Assembly (NCBI GenBank): GCA_017622135.1
Contig: JAGARR010000050.1
Coordinates: 1 to 64,000, forward strand
DNA: 64,000 nucleotides
Source of the DNA: Spirochaetaceae bacterium
GTDB lineage: Bacteria > Spirochaetota > Spirochaetia > Treponematales > Treponemataceae
Direction: 5' to 3'
Each line of letters opens with the position of its first letter. Position 1 is the stretch's first letter. Under the pieces are notes generated by a model. It saw nothing but the letters and a program-made list of their open reading frames with translations. It had not been told where the DNA came from and did not search any database. This document shows, piece after piece, positions 7,620 through 16,979 of this stretch. The translations under genes were made by a program, and so were the position numbers.

Positions 7620-7655
7620 TATACTAAGTATATCAGAAGAAAAACTAAATGTTAT
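7620..7655 (-). promoter_or_regulatory. Promoter of the 645-aa lipoprotein with overlapping dyad
   Basis: On the minus strand ATAACA (7655-7650), 17 bp, TATACT (7632-7627). The perfect dyad TATACTAAGTATA (7620-7632) covers the -10 box, the same geometry as at 2588-2617. Confidence 0.5.
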
Positions 7656-7694
7656 TATGTTTTATAATCAAAATTCTTAATTAGAATAGGAGTT

Positions 7695-7994
7695 ATGGAA
7701 GAGGCTTTGGACACCTTCAGGATGAACATGAAGTACTACCGTGCAAAGAAAAATTTTTCCCAGGCCCAGCTGGCAGAAAGCTGCTCCTGCTCCAACGGCA
7801 TGATTGGGCTGATGGAGGCGGGCAAGGCCAAGCCCTCCTTTGACATGATTGTGTCCCTGGCTGCCGCACTGGAGGTGCATCCTGCAGACCTGTTCCTGAG
7901 AAACGCCTCCAGCCTCCAGTCAACAGTGCGGAACCAGCTGGAGACACGGCTGGTTGCAGACATCCGCTCCGTGCTGGACAGCAATTTTTGTTGA
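7695..7994 (+). CDS. XRE-family helix-turn-helix regulator (99 aa)
   Basis: The HTH lies at residues about 7-62 (TFRMNMKYYRAKKNFSQAQL, CSCSNGMIGLMEAG, PSFDMIVSLAAALEVHPADL), with a short C-terminal helix. It is a close paralogue of the regulator at 2656, down to the shared VHPADLFLRNAS. The ATG is preceded by AGGAG. It is divergent from the 645-aa lipoprotein and ends at a bidirectional terminator shared with nagB. Confidence 0.88.
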   Translation: MEEALDTFRMNMKYYRAKKNFSQAQLAESCSCSNGMIGLMEAGKAKPSFDMIVSLAAALEVHPADLFLRNASSLQSTVRNQLETRLVADIRSVLDSNFC

Positions 7995-8027
7995 GAAGTT
8001 TTTTTGCGGGGCTGGGGAAACGTAGGT

Positions 8028-8063
8028 AAAAAAACGGCGTGACTGAAATCACGCCGTTTTTTT
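8028..8063. terminator. Bidirectional terminator between XRE gene and nagB
   Basis: ACGGCGTGA (8034-8042) and TCACGCCGT (8049-8057) form a perfect 9-bp stem, with an A-run before and a T-run after. It serves both converging genes. Confidence 0.92.
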
Positions 8064-8072
8064 GGTTAAAGG

Positions 8073-8882
8073 TTAAAAGGTATTGTCCAGGTTCTTCTTT
8101 TCGATGTCCTTGAAGTATTTCACTGTGCCCACCTTCAATTCTTCTGTGGCATCCTCGTCACAGACGATGACGGCCTTGGGATGGAGCTGCAGGGCACTGA
8201 TGGTCCACATCTGGCTGATTCCCTCCTCCACGGCGTGGCGCAGGGCGTGCATCTTGTTGCGGCCGGTGATGAGCACCAGCACCTCCCTGGCATCGGTGAC
8301 CGTTCCCACTCCCACGGTGAGGGCGGTGGTGGGCACCAGGCTGATGTCGCCGCCAAAGAAGCGGGAGTTCACCTGGATGGTGTCGGAGGTGAGGGACTTG
8401 ACCCTAGTGCGGCTGGACAGGGAGGAGCCCGGCTCGTTGAATGCCAGGTGGCCGTCCACTCCAACGCCCCCCAGGAAGAGGTCAATTCCGCCCACATCGG
8501 CGATGGCCTTCTCGTAGGCGGCACACTCGGCGGCAAGGTCTTTTGCCATGCCGTTCAGGATGTGGACGTTCTCCTTCTTGATGTTGATGTGGTTGAAGAA
8601 GTTGTCCCACATGAAGAAGTGGTAGCTCTGGGGATGGTCTGCGGGAAGTCCCACATACTCGTCCATGTTGAAGGTAACAACATGCTCAAAGGACACCTTG
8701 CCAGCCTTGTTCAGTTCGATGAGCTTCCGGTAGGTTCCCAGGGGGGTGGAGCCGGTGGGCAGTCCCAGCACGAAGGGCTTTTGGGCGGTGGGCTGTGCCT
8801 CGTTGATGCGGCCGGCAATGTGGTATGCCGCCCAGACTGAACAGGCGTCATAGTCAGGATGAATTACTAGTCTCATATACAA
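8073..8882 (-). CDS. nagB: Glucosamine-6-phosphate deaminase NagB (269 aa)
   Basis: It converts glucosamine-6-phosphate to fructose-6-phosphate and ammonia in the cytoplasm. Recognisable family segments are [40 protein letters not shown], the [20 protein letters not shown] active-site region and [18 protein letters not shown]. The length is typical. Two in-frame ATGs lie two codons apart (8882 and 8876). The second gives the usual MRLVI N-terminus and is about ten bases from AAGGAG; the first is four bases away. The gene follows nagA by 31 bp and is surely cotranscribed with it for amino-sugar catabolism. Confidence 0.95.
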   Translation of the reverse strand: MYMRLVIHPDYDACSVWAAYHIAGRINEAQPTAQKPFVLGLPTGSTPLGTYRKLIELNKAGKVSFEHVVTFNMDEYVGLPADHPQSYHFFMWDNFFNHINIKKENVHILNGMAKDLAAECAAYEKAIADVGGIDLFLGGVGVDGHLAFNEPGSSLSSRTRVKSLTSDTIQVNSRFFGGDISLVPTTALTVGVGTVTDAREVLVLITGRNKMHALRHAVEEGISQMWTISALQLHPKAVIVCDEDATEELKVGTVKYFKDIEKKNLDNTF

Positions 8883-8913
8883 CTCCTTGCGCCGGAATGC
8901 CGGCTATAAAATG

Positions 8914-10080
8914 CTAGATGATGTTCTTTTTGATGTCGCCGCCGATGATGGTCATCAGTACGTTGAAGTGCTTGTCAAAGACGGTGATGTCTGCATCATA
9001 ACCGGGGATAATCTGCCCCTTCTTGTCATAGTGCATGATCTGGGCGGGATTGGTTGAGGCACAGCGGACAGCGTCTTCTAGAGGGATGCCGAATTCCACC
9101 AGGTTCTTCACGCCACGAATCATGGTGAGGGCGGACCCTGCAATGACGCCGTCCTCCTTGCGGTGGAAGCAGCCTCCCTCAAAGACCACCTCCTCCTTGT
9201 TGGCCAGCAGGATACCCTGGGTCTGCTCTGTGGGGCGCAGGGCATCCGTCACCAGTACAATCTTGTCTGTAGGCTTATCCCGTCGCAGGAGCTTCAATAG
9301 GTCGGGATGCACGTGGATGCCGTCGGCAATGATTTCGCAGGCCATCTCCGGGTGAATCAGCACTGCTCCCACGGCGCCAGGGTTCCGGTGGTGCATCTGG
9401 CTCATGGCATTGAACAGGTGGGTGGAGTGGAGGATTCCCGCCTGCATTCCCTCCACCATATTCTCGTAGGTGGCATTGGTGTGGCCCGCCTGGAGGACAA
9501 TGCCCTTCTTCAGGCAGAAGAGGGCCAGCTCCCGCATACCCTTGATTTCCGGGGCCACCGTCATGTTGACAATCTTTCCCTGGGAGGCTGTCCACAGTCG
9601 TTCCATCAGCTCTAAGTCCACCTTGTGGATGGTCTCTGGCTTCTGGACTCCCACCTTGTCCGGTGAGACGAAGGGGCCTTCCAGGTGCATGCCCATGATG
9701 TTTGCTCCCTGCTCCTGCCCCATGGCATCGGTGACGGCCTTGATGTCCTTCATGAAGTTCTCCTCCACGGAGGAATAGAGGGTGGGATTGAAGGATGTGA
9801 CACCGTAGTCTGCCAGATCCTTGGACATGGCCAGCATGGCCTCGGTGGAGCCGTCCTCCGTTCCGTGTCCCTTGAAGCCGTGGATGTGGGTGTCGATGAA
9901 ACCGGGGGCGATGTAGGCTCCCTCAACGTCATACACCTTGGTGGAGGGGGAGAATTTCTTTTGCTCAAATCGTTTCTGGCTGAAAACATCGGCAATCTGC
10001 CCGTCCTCGATGAGCACCGCACAGCGCTCCATGACGGCGAAGCCGCTGAGAAGGGTACCGTTATAAAGACAAATGGACAT
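8914..10080 (-). CDS. nagA: N-acetylglucosamine-6-phosphate deacetylase NagA (388 aa)
   Basis: The start was set at the ATG at 10080, preceded by AAGGAGGTTTC. Metal-site and family motifs are visible in order: PGFIDTHIHGFKGHGTEDGS, a central MGMHLEGPFVS, AGHTNATYENM, the HLFNAM region, and VLVTDALRP. Deacetylation gives glucosamine-6-phosphate for NagB. The length agrees with the amidohydrolase family. It is first in a nagA-nagB operon, and no PTS or ABC gene for GlcNAc lies adjacent. The open frame upstream of 10080 is not coding. Confidence 0.95.
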   Translation of the reverse strand: MSICLYNGTLLSGFAVMERCAVLIEDGQIADVFSQKRFEQKKFSPSTKVYDVEGAYIAPGFIDTHIHGFKGHGTEDGSTEAMLAMSKDLADYGVTSFNPTLYSSVEENFMKDIKAVTDAMGQEQGANIMGMHLEGPFVSPDKVGVQKPETIHKVDLELMERLWTASQGKIVNMTVAPEIKGMRELALFCLKKGIVLQAGHTNATYENMVEGMQAGILHSTHLFNAMSQMHHRNPGAVGAVLIHPEMACEIIADGIHVHPDLLKLLRRDKPTDKIVLVTDALRPTEQTQGILLANKEEVVFEGGCFHRKEDGVIAGSALTMIRGVKNLVEFGIPLEDAVRCASTNPAQIMHYDKKGQIIPGYDADITVFDKHFNVLMTIIGGDIKKNII

Positions 10081-10293
10081 GAAACCTCCTTGTATGGGTC
10101 TGGGAATGGCGGAGTGGCAACTGTTTGGAATCCAGGAGAACCCTCCAGTCATCGTCCAAGACCTTCAATACATATAATACAACAAAAAGTCAGAATGTGC
10201 TATAGAAATCACGGTCTATTCTATATAAAAATAACGATAGTGTTTCTCCGCTGGCTCCTTTCCCTTTCCGTAAAATCCTGCTACACTGAATCC

Positions 10294-11070
10294 ATGTGGA
10301 GCTTTACCATTCCCATCCTGCCCATTACGGTGCGGCAGGACAGCGACAAGAAGATGCAGCGGTACGAGGTGCCGGGCATTGAGCTGGATTTTGTTCCGGG
10401 GCGGGATTTTGGCCGCAAGGAATTTACCGGAGCCTTTGTGGCTGGCGGCAAGGACGGCCTTGCCCTTTCCTTTTGTGCTGAATTTCCTGGTGCCAGGAAC
10501 AGTCCCGCCGCCGCCTTTGACGTGGCCTCTGCCCCTAAGCCTAAGTCCTGGGTGTTCAAGGGGCATTGCCTTGAGGTTTTTGTGCAGCCGGAGGGCTCTC
10601 CCTTTTATTATGGCTGGGAAATCAGTGTGGATGGAGCTTGCCTGGATTACCGGGTGGCAGTGGGGGAGGGGAAGCTGGCGGCCACCTGCGACTGCCTTTC
10701 TGACCCGGCAGCCGGAGTCCTGATGCAGGAGATTGGCGGACAGAAGCTTTTCTTCGACTACGACTGGAAGAGCCACGCCAGCTGGAGGATAGAGGTGGCC
10801 GACGAGTTCTGGTATCTGGAGCTGTTCATTCCCTGGACGGACTTTGGCTTGGAAAACACCATGGAGAATCCAGTGACCCCTGCTGACGGCAGCTGCTGGC
10901 GGGCCACCATCAACCGCATCATTCCTGTGGGGCGGAGTGCGGCTGCCGGTGGGGACAGACCCCTAGCCCTCCAGTCCCTGCTGGACTTTGAGGGTGTGGA
11001 GGTTCTGCCCCGCTTCCACCAGCCGAATCTTTTCGCTGAGTTCCACTGGGAAAAGGTGGAGCGAAGGTAA
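10294..11070 (+). CDS. CBM9-like carbohydrate-binding domain protein (258 aa)
   Basis: The frame is open from 9685, but that upstream part is antisense to nagA. The ATG at 10294 begins the conserved region. The segment LEVFVQPEGSPFYYGWEIS, followed by WRIEVADEFWYLELFIPWTD and CWRATINRI, is the signature of the family-9 carbohydrate-binding-like (DOMON-like) fold found alone or on glycosidases. There is no signal peptide, so it is probably cytoplasmic or uses another start. A TACACT box lies only six bases before the ATG and no ribosome-binding site is seen, which would fit a leaderless transcript. Ligand unknown. Confidence 0.75.
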   Translation: MWSFTIPILPITVRQDSDKKMQRYEVPGIELDFVPGRDFGRKEFTGAFVAGGKDGLALSFCAEFPGARNSPAAAFDVASAPKPKSWVFKGHCLEVFVQPEGSPFYYGWEISVDGACLDYRVAVGEGKLAATCDCLSDPAAGVLMQEIGGQKLFFDYDWKSHASWRIEVADEFWYLELFIPWTDFGLENTMENPVTPADGSCWRATINRIIPVGRSAAAGGDRPLALQSLLDFEGVEVLPRFHQPNLFAEFHWEKVERR

Positions 11071-11159
11071 GGCTTGTTTGTGGCGGAAGGCTGTGTTGCC
11101 AGCTGTTTCATTGTACTTAAAAGGCATGTTGTCAGGAATCATAAGATTATGGAGATGAA

Positions 11160-12353
11160 ATGAAGAAGTTGATTTTTGCAATTCTATTGGCTTTGTTTTC
11201 ATTTGCTTGTTATGCAGATATTAGAAATTTCAGCGCACGGGAAATTTATGTTGGATATTATTTTGCAGATAACTATGCCAATGTCATCGAATATGATGTT
11301 GTTCATACTGGAAAATCTCGTGACATACGAGCAGATGTTCAACTTTTGGAAGATTCTATTATGAATGCAGAATTTGCAAAGAATAAATATGAGTATGATT
11401 ATTTTTCATCAGCAGAAGAATCAATTTCCAACGAAGGGAATTTTGTCAAGATTAACCTTGATTTGATATGCAGTGAGAATGTATCTTTTGCTACAATGGA
11501 AGACCTCCTTTCAAAAACCTTGGGGAGATCAGTTATCATAAAAGTAGAAGGTGAAAAATTAAATGTATATTTTGAAGGAGCTGGAATTCAGATACGTTCA
11601 AATAATGCAGAAGGTGCCTATAGAAAAGGAGATACTATTCTGATGTCTTGGCCGTCCAGACTCAGCAAGATGGAGCTTGTTTTTGGTGTGGACACTGTGG
11701 TAGCGAATAAAATTGACGAATATGTTGCTGGGAAAAAAGCAAGTCCTGAAAAAACGTCGGAAGAAATAGACTTTATGAAAAATGCCTTGCCAGAACTAGA
11801 GGGAGTGGAGCGGAGGTTTCAGGATGATTGTGATATTATTCGACTCAAGGATTTGGTCTACTATGGCAAGCTCATAGAAGCGTACAAGGCTAAAATAGGA
11901 AAATATCCCTTTGCCCAAACCAACCGGACAGTTTATAGTCTGATTTACAACAATATGCAAAAACAATATGCAGTTGACACGAATCCCAATGAGCATGTTT
12001 TAGTTTCTCCAAGGGATTTTTTCCAAGAGCTTGAAAAAGGGTTGGGAGCTCCTGTCAATCAGCATTTTGACCCCCAGTATGTCCCATTGCATAGACCTGT
12101 GTTTTATATCTATATGGTTCAAGGGGATGAGTATTTCTTTGCAGTCCATGTCTCCAAATATTACAGTTTCTCGAAGAAGGTTGCCTCCCACTATTACAAG
12201 GTGGAAATTTCTAGTGGAGACGATTTGCCATATAAAATTTACTCAGTGGATACCCTGGCATCAAACCCGAAGTTCACTGCTGCCGTCTTGCAGCAGGTAA
12301 GCAACGAAAAGTTTTTTGAGGAAAGGGAAGAAAAGCATAGACAGGAATACTGA
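11160..12353 (+). CDS. Secreted protein of unknown function (397 aa)
   Basis: A clear signal peptide (MKKLIFAILLALFSFACYAD, cleavage near ACYA-D) without a convincing lipobox suggests a periplasmic or secreted protein. GGAGATGAA precedes the ATG. The coding sequence is much more AT-rich than nagA or fumC on either side. No domain is recognised. The middle is charged and helical (EEIDFMKNALPELEGVERRF), and the C-terminal third contains aromatic-rich strands (HRPVFYIYMVQGDEYFFAVH). Its composition suggests later acquisition. It converges on fumC with an 11-bp gap. Confidence 0.7.
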   Translation: MKKLIFAILLALFSFACYADIRNFSAREIYVGYYFADNYANVIEYDVVHTGKSRDIRADVQLLEDSIMNAEFAKNKYEYDYFSSAEESISNEGNFVKINLDLICSENVSFATMEDLLSKTLGRSVIIKVEGEKLNVYFEGAGIQIRSNNAEGAYRKGDTILMSWPSRLSKMELVFGVDTVVANKIDEYVAGKKASPEKTSEEIDFMKNALPELEGVERRFQDDCDIIRLKDLVYYGKLIEAYKAKIGKYPFAQTNRTVYSLIYNNMQKQYAVDTNPNEHVLVSPRDFFQELEKGLGAPVNQHFDPQYVPLHRPVFYIYMVQGDEYFFAVHVSKYYSFSKKVASHYYKVEISSGDDLPYKIYSVDTLASNPKFTAAVLQQVSNEKFFEEREEKHRQEY

Positions 12354-12364
12354 ATTTTTTTCTT

Positions 12365-13756
12365 CTACACCATCTCCTCCGGCTGGAACACCTCATCAAA
12401 TCTTTCCGCAGTCAAGAATCCCAGCGCTACACAGGCTTCTTTGAGGGAGAGGTCTTCGGCAAAGGCTTTTTTTGCCACCTGTGCGGCCTTCTCATAGCCG
12501 ATGTGGGGATTCAGTGCTGTCACCAGCATCAGGGAGTTGTGGAGGTTGTGGTGCATCTTTTCCCGGTTCGCCTTGATTCCCACGGCGCAGTTGTCGTTGA
12601 AGGACTGGATGGACTGGGCCATGAGCCGCACCGACTGGAGGAAGTTGTAGATGCACACCGGCATGAAGACGTTCAGCTCAAAGTTGCCCTGGCTGGCTGC
12701 CATGGAAACGGCTGCGTCGTTGCCCATCACCTGTACTGCCACCATGGTGACTGCCTCGCATTGGGTGGGATTCACCTTTCCCGGCATGATTGAGGAGCCT
12801 GGCTCGTTCTCCGGGATGGTGATTTCCCCCAGTCCCAGCCGTGGGCCGGAGGCAAGCCAGCGCACGTCGTTGGCAATCTTCATCATGTCGCAGGCCAGGG
12901 CCTTCACGGCACCGTGGGCAAACACCAGCTCGTCCTTGCTGGTGAGGGCGTGGAACTTGTTGGCCGCCGTCACAAAGCTCTTGCCCGTCAGCTGGCTCAC
13001 CGCCTGTGCCACCGCCACATCGAAGCCTGCCGGGGCGTTCAGTCCGGTTCCCACGGCAGTGCCTCCCAAGGCCAGCTCCCGCAAGGGCTCAAGGCTGCGG
13101 CAAATCAGCTCCCGGTCACGCTCCAGTGAGCTTCTCCAGCCGCTGATTTCCTGGGAGAAGGTGACGGGGGTGGCATCCTGCAGGTGGGTGCGGCCGCTTT
13201 TTACGATGCCACGGTTTTCCTCCTCCAGTCGGCGGAAGGTGGCAATGAGACTGTCAACTGCGGGAAGCAGCTGGTCCTCCAGGCTGATGAGGGCGGCAAT
13301 GTGCATGGCAGTGGGAAAGGTGTCGTTGGAGGACTGGCTCATGTTGATGTCGTCGTTGGGATGCAGGAGCCGCTGTCCATCTGTGCTGCTGCCGTGGGAG
13401 AGATTTCCCGCAAAGGCAATCACCTCGTTGGCGTTCATGTTGGTTTGGGTGCCGCTGCCGGTCTGCCACACCACCAGGGGAAAATGCTCCCTCAACTCGC
13501 CAGAAATTACCCGGTCGCAGGCCGCCTCGATTGCCGCAAGCTTTTGCGCCGTCATCTTTTCTGGCAAAAGCTGGTGGTTTGCTTGGGCGGCTGCTTTTTT
13601 CAGCACGCCGAAGGCCCTGATGATTTCTTCCGGCATGGTTTCTATGCCCGCTCCGATTCTAAAATTGTTGCGGCTGCGCTCCGTCTGGGCTCCCCAGAAC
13701 CTGTCCGCAGGAACCTGCACCTCGCCCATGGAGTCATGCTCAATCCGGTATTCCAT
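12365..13756 (-). CDS. fumC: Fumarate hydratase class II, FumC (463 aa)
   Basis: It hydrates fumarate to malate as a homotetramer in the cytosol. The fumarase/aspartase signature GSSIMPGKVNPTQCEAV is present, as are SGSGTQTNMNANEV (here QTGSGTQTNMN), the HPNDDINMSQSSNDTFPTAM region and GRTHLQDATPVTF. The length is normal. Class II rather than aspartase is favoured by overall similarity to FumC, but argininosuccinate lyase and aspartase share the fold. The gene stands alone on the minus strand and may feed a partial reductive TCA branch. Confidence 0.93.
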   Translation of the reverse strand: MEYRIEHDSMGEVQVPADRFWGAQTERSRNNFRIGAGIETMPEEIIRAFGVLKKAAAQANHQLLPEKMTAQKLAAIEAACDRVISGELREHFPLVVWQTGSGTQTNMNANEVIAFAGNLSHGSSTDGQRLLHPNDDINMSQSSNDTFPTAMHIAALISLEDQLLPAVDSLIATFRRLEEENRGIVKSGRTHLQDATPVTFSQEISGWRSSLERDRELICRSLEPLRELALGGTAVGTGLNAPAGFDVAVAQAVSQLTGKSFVTAANKFHALTSKDELVFAHGAVKALACDMMKIANDVRWLASGPRLGLGEITIPENEPGSSIMPGKVNPTQCEAVTMVAVQVMGNDAAVSMAASQGNFELNVFMPVCIYNFLQSVRLMAQSIQSFNDNCAVGIKANREKMHHNLHNSLMLVTALNPHIGYEKAAQVAKKAFAEDLSLKEACVALGFLTAERFDEVFQPEEMV

Positions 13757-13918
13757 CTGCTCACCTCTGTTTCACGTGTTTTTATCAGTATACTGAAGGG
13801 GGCGGCAAGGGGGAAGGGGAAGTCTTGCAAAATGGGTGTAGGAAAATTCATTGAAAAAACACCCATATTTTAGAAAAATTAGGTTATAATGTGTAAACGT
13901 GAAGCTATAGGAGAAAAC

Positions 13919-14955
13919 ATGGCATATCCAAAACCTCTTTCAAAAAAATCTATTGAACGTATGTATGCAGCTTCAAAACTCACAAGAGAGAAGATTGTGT
14001 TCTTGCACAACTTCTTTGATTCCTGTGCATCTCTTTACGGTTCAATCTGTCTTAGTGATATGTGGGAAGTGTATAAGGAACTTTCCGAAAAAACGGAGGT
14101 GGTAAAGATTCAACGGAGGATATCATTGCGTTTTCTTTAATTGCTCGTCGTGAGGTTCACAACTACTGCGTTTACGAAATTGATGAACTTTATTCGGCGG
14201 AAGAGCGTTCTGATAAAAACCGATACGTTATTCTTGGAGAAATAATTGGGAATGGTAAAGAACAGATGTTCTACCAGCTTGATGAATTGCAGGAGGGGAA
14301 ACCTTTTTACGTTCCTGAGAATCTTTTGGAATTAAAAGGTCATGTTGTTACTCAGGAAGAAAAGAATCTTGTAGATTTTATCGAAAATTTAAGAGCTACT
14401 TGTCCTGTAATTCGCAATCCGTGGAACGAAAAAATGAATAGACTTTCACCTCACCAAGGAAAGAAACTGAAGGATTTTTCTTTCTTGAGACCTGAAGAGG
14501 AGTTTAAAAGGGAATGGCTAAGCGGAGAGGTTAAAGGTGGCTCAAAGAAATGTCAGCAAAAAAAGCTGGACGACTTTATGGCTAGCATACAGGGCACTTT
14601 TGCGGAAAAAGTTTTCCGCGATTTACGATTGAATCTGTTTACCGGATGGTGTCGGGTTTTGGATCAGGTAAGATACACCATGGATAATCTTACAGAGGTA
14701 GGCGTTGAGTTCACGGAGAATGAGGCCGATACATTTTTGCAGCTTGTACAAGATTTTAACAACAACTCGCATCTTTATATAGACCGTGGCTGGACTCCTT
14801 CTGCCTTGTCGGAATATTACAGAAAAATGAATCCAAATCAGAAGCTTGTAATAACATTGGGATCTGGAATCAGAGAAGCCATTGAGAGGGGAGAGATTTC
14901 TTTGGAGGCATTAAAAGAACAGGCTAGAGTTGAGGGCTTAGAGATTCAGTTATAA
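13919..14955 (+). pseudogene. Unknown cytoplasmic protein, frameshifted at an A6 run
   Basis: The ATG at 13919 has AGGAG upstream. The first frame (MAYPKPLSKKSIERMYAASK onward) runs to ELSEKTEVVK and stops at 14140. The same protein clearly resumes in another frame as NGGGKDSTEDIIAFSLIARR and continues to 14955. One extra A in the run at 14088-14093 would restore about 346 codons. The C-terminal part (SHLYIDRGWTPSALSEY) has the 'N-R-GWTP-L' pattern seen in some uncharacterised Firmicutes proteins. This could be a true pseudogene, a sequencing error, or a product of slippage at the A-run. Confidence 0.6.
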
Positions 14956-14999
14956 TTTCTTTCTGTTGACAAGGCGGAGAATAGGCAAAACCCAGGGTT

Positions 15000-15173
15000 A
15001 TGGTGTTTTTTTCGATTTGTTTTTGTCGTGTTTATACTCGAATGGAGGTATTGGTATGGGCACTTTCATTGAGAATTCATAATGCCAGTGGGTGGGTTGA
15101 ACCATCATTAAAATTTGATATTCAACTTATAAGTGTTCCGAATAATTTGAGTTCACAAATCAAGTCATGGTAA
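15000..15173 (+). CDS. Possible small ORF (57 codons) in an AT-rich gap
   Basis: The only open stretch in the 395-bp gap 14956-15350 starts ATG at 15000 (MVFFSICFCR) and ends ...NNLSSQIKSW. It has protein-like composition (GWVEPSLKFDIQLISVPNN), but the start lacks a good ribosome-binding site. An 8-codon ORF with a better site (ATGGAGGTATTGGTATG) overlaps it in another frame. It may be a real small protein or the remnant of a larger gene. The remainder of the gap shows nothing else. Confidence 0.25.
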   Translation: MVFFSICFCRVYTRMEVLVWALSLRIHNASGWVEPSLKFDIQLISVPNNLSSQIKSW

Positions 15174-15350
15174 AAAAATTAATGAGAGTGGGTGTGATTA
15201 TTGATTTTTCTTAGTGGAGAGATGGTAATTTCCGTTATCCATTATTTGAGTGATTTTTCAACACCCCCGCAATGGCAATGACTCTAGTCCTTGTTCCAAA
15301 TTTGTCTTTCTTGCCCTTTCATTTTCCTCCTTCCCATGGTAGTATAAGGT

Positions 15351-16856
15351 ATGATTTCGGTGGTCTTTTCTTTGAAAAAAATGTTTTTTATCTGTGTTTT
15401 TCTTCTTCTGGTCTTTACTCCTGTTTTTTCTCAAGATGGGGAGGATTTGCGTGGACTGACGGTTCCCCAAGAAGCCTCCTTCACCTACATTTCCCAGTAT
15501 GAGCGGGACACGGGACTTTTTTCTTCCTCTCTAACTGGGCTTGACTTGATTAAGGTGGGGCTGGACTTTTCCTCCTGTCCCGCCGAGACGGTGGAGGGCC
15601 AGCTGATTATGGAGCAGTATCGTCAGCTGGTGGAGGAGGTTCGGACAAAGACCTACCAGCGGATGACTCGTGCGGAACGGGGGGAGGCTGTCCTGCGACT
15701 CATGTATCGTGACGTGCTGAAAAAATACGTGCTCACGGAGTCCAGCATTACGGCCCTGTTCCAGAAGGGGCAGTACAACTGTGTGTCGGCCACCCTGTTG
15801 TACGTGGCCCTGGCGAAGGAGGCAGGGCTGGAGACGGTGATCTACAAGACCACCGACCATTCCTTCTGTGCCATCAAGACGGAAGACCGTCTCATCGAGG
15901 TGGAGACCACCAATCCCTACGGCTTTGACCCCGGCACCAAGAAGACCCTCCCGGCCCAGAAGAAGGGTGCCACCAGCTGGGCGGTGATTCCCCAGCGGTA
16001 CTATAACAACAAGCAGATCATCAGCGACCGGGTGCTGGCCTCTCTGGTTGGTGGAAACATCAGCACTCTGGCCATGAAGGATAATGACTATGCCTTGGCT
16101 GTTCCCCTGTCCATCGCCCGGTATGAGTTCATCAGGAAAGAGGACACCACTGCAGCCAAGGAAGTGAAGCGGGAGTTCGACGTGGTGGCCACCAACTACG
16201 TGTCCCACCTGCAGCGGCAGGGCCGGCCCTTGGCGGCCCTCAACTGGATGGAGGAGGCTCTGGCTCAGTGGGAGTCCAGCGATATCTGGCAGGACTGCAT
16301 CGACGTGGTGGTGCACAACTCGGTGGTGTTCTATCTGAACCAGTCCAAGGTGGAGCAGGCCCAGGAAATCTACGAGGGCTGGAGCCAGCGACTGACGTCA
16401 AAGACACGGGAGGAGGTGGCACTGAACATCTTCATCGGAGCCATGGATGCGGGGGTAAAGGATGTGGAACCAGCCCAGGCTCTGGCCTTCCTGCGGACTA
16501 TGGAGCAGCATCCTGCGGCTTCCACCATCAAAGGGGCGGCGAAGTTGAAGGAAAACCGAGAGTATGTCTGGCAGAGCCAGGTGAAGGTTCTCGTTGACCA
16601 GCAGCAGTTCCTGGAGGCCGCCGCCGTTGCCCGTCAAGGGGTGCAGGCTCTGGGAACCAGCAGGGTTCTTTCCAATCTGGAAAAACAATGCCTGAACAAC
16701 CATGCCGTCACCGTCCACAACAAGTATGCCGCCCTGTTCAACCAGAAGAAATACCAGGAGGCTCTGGAGGTGGTGCAGCAGGGCTTGATGGAGGTGCCGG
16801 GCAACCGCACCCTGCAGGCGGACCTAAATAAGGTGCAGCGGGCTTTGAGGAACTAG
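15351..16856 (+). CDS. Secreted transglutaminase-like/TPR protein (501 aa)
   Basis: The N-terminus (MFFICVFLLLVFTPVFSQ from residue 11) is a signal peptide. The ATG at 15381 would give that sequence directly, but no ribosome-binding site favours either start. Residues about 120-230 resemble a papain-like transglutaminase fold with the three expected positions: Cys in QYNCVSATLLYVALAKEAGL, His in KTTDHSFCAI and a downstream acidic/amide site in EVETTNPYGF. The C-terminal half is helical with TPR-like pairs (NWMEEALAQW, NQKKYQEALEVVQQGLMEVP). It is probably periplasmic and may act on proteins or peptidoglycan; the substrate is unknown. Confidence 0.7.
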   Translation: MISVVFSLKKMFFICVFLLLVFTPVFSQDGEDLRGLTVPQEASFTYISQYERDTGLFSSSLTGLDLIKVGLDFSSCPAETVEGQLIMEQYRQLVEEVRTKTYQRMTRAERGEAVLRLMYRDVLKKYVLTESSITALFQKGQYNCVSATLLYVALAKEAGLETVIYKTTDHSFCAIKTEDRLIEVETTNPYGFDPGTKKTLPAQKKGATSWAVIPQRYYNNKQIISDRVLASLVGGNISTLAMKDNDYALAVPLSIARYEFIRKEDTTAAKEVKREFDVVATNYVSHLQRQGRPLAALNWMEEALAQWESSDIWQDCIDVVVHNSVVFYLNQSKVEQAQEIYEGWSQRLTSKTREEVALNIFIGAMDAGVKDVEPAQALAFLRTMEQHPAASTIKGAAKLKENREYVWQSQVKVLVDQQQFLEAAAVARQGVQALGTSRVLSNLEKQCLNNHAVTVHNKYAALFNQKKYQEALEVVQQGLMEVPGNRTLQADLNKVQRALRN

Positions 16857-16979
16857 TCAAACAGGCTGATGTCATGGTACGATAATCAAGTTATGGGGGT
16901 GGGTGGGTGTTCGGTTCAACACTTTTTGAATACCCGCTTCCCTACCATCTGGACTGAATACATATTGAGGAGATTTGGT

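Noticed and set aside
9685-10293. Upstream extension of the CBM9-like gene
   Set aside because: This part is antisense to nagA and its translation looks non-coding; the protein-like sequence begins at 10294.
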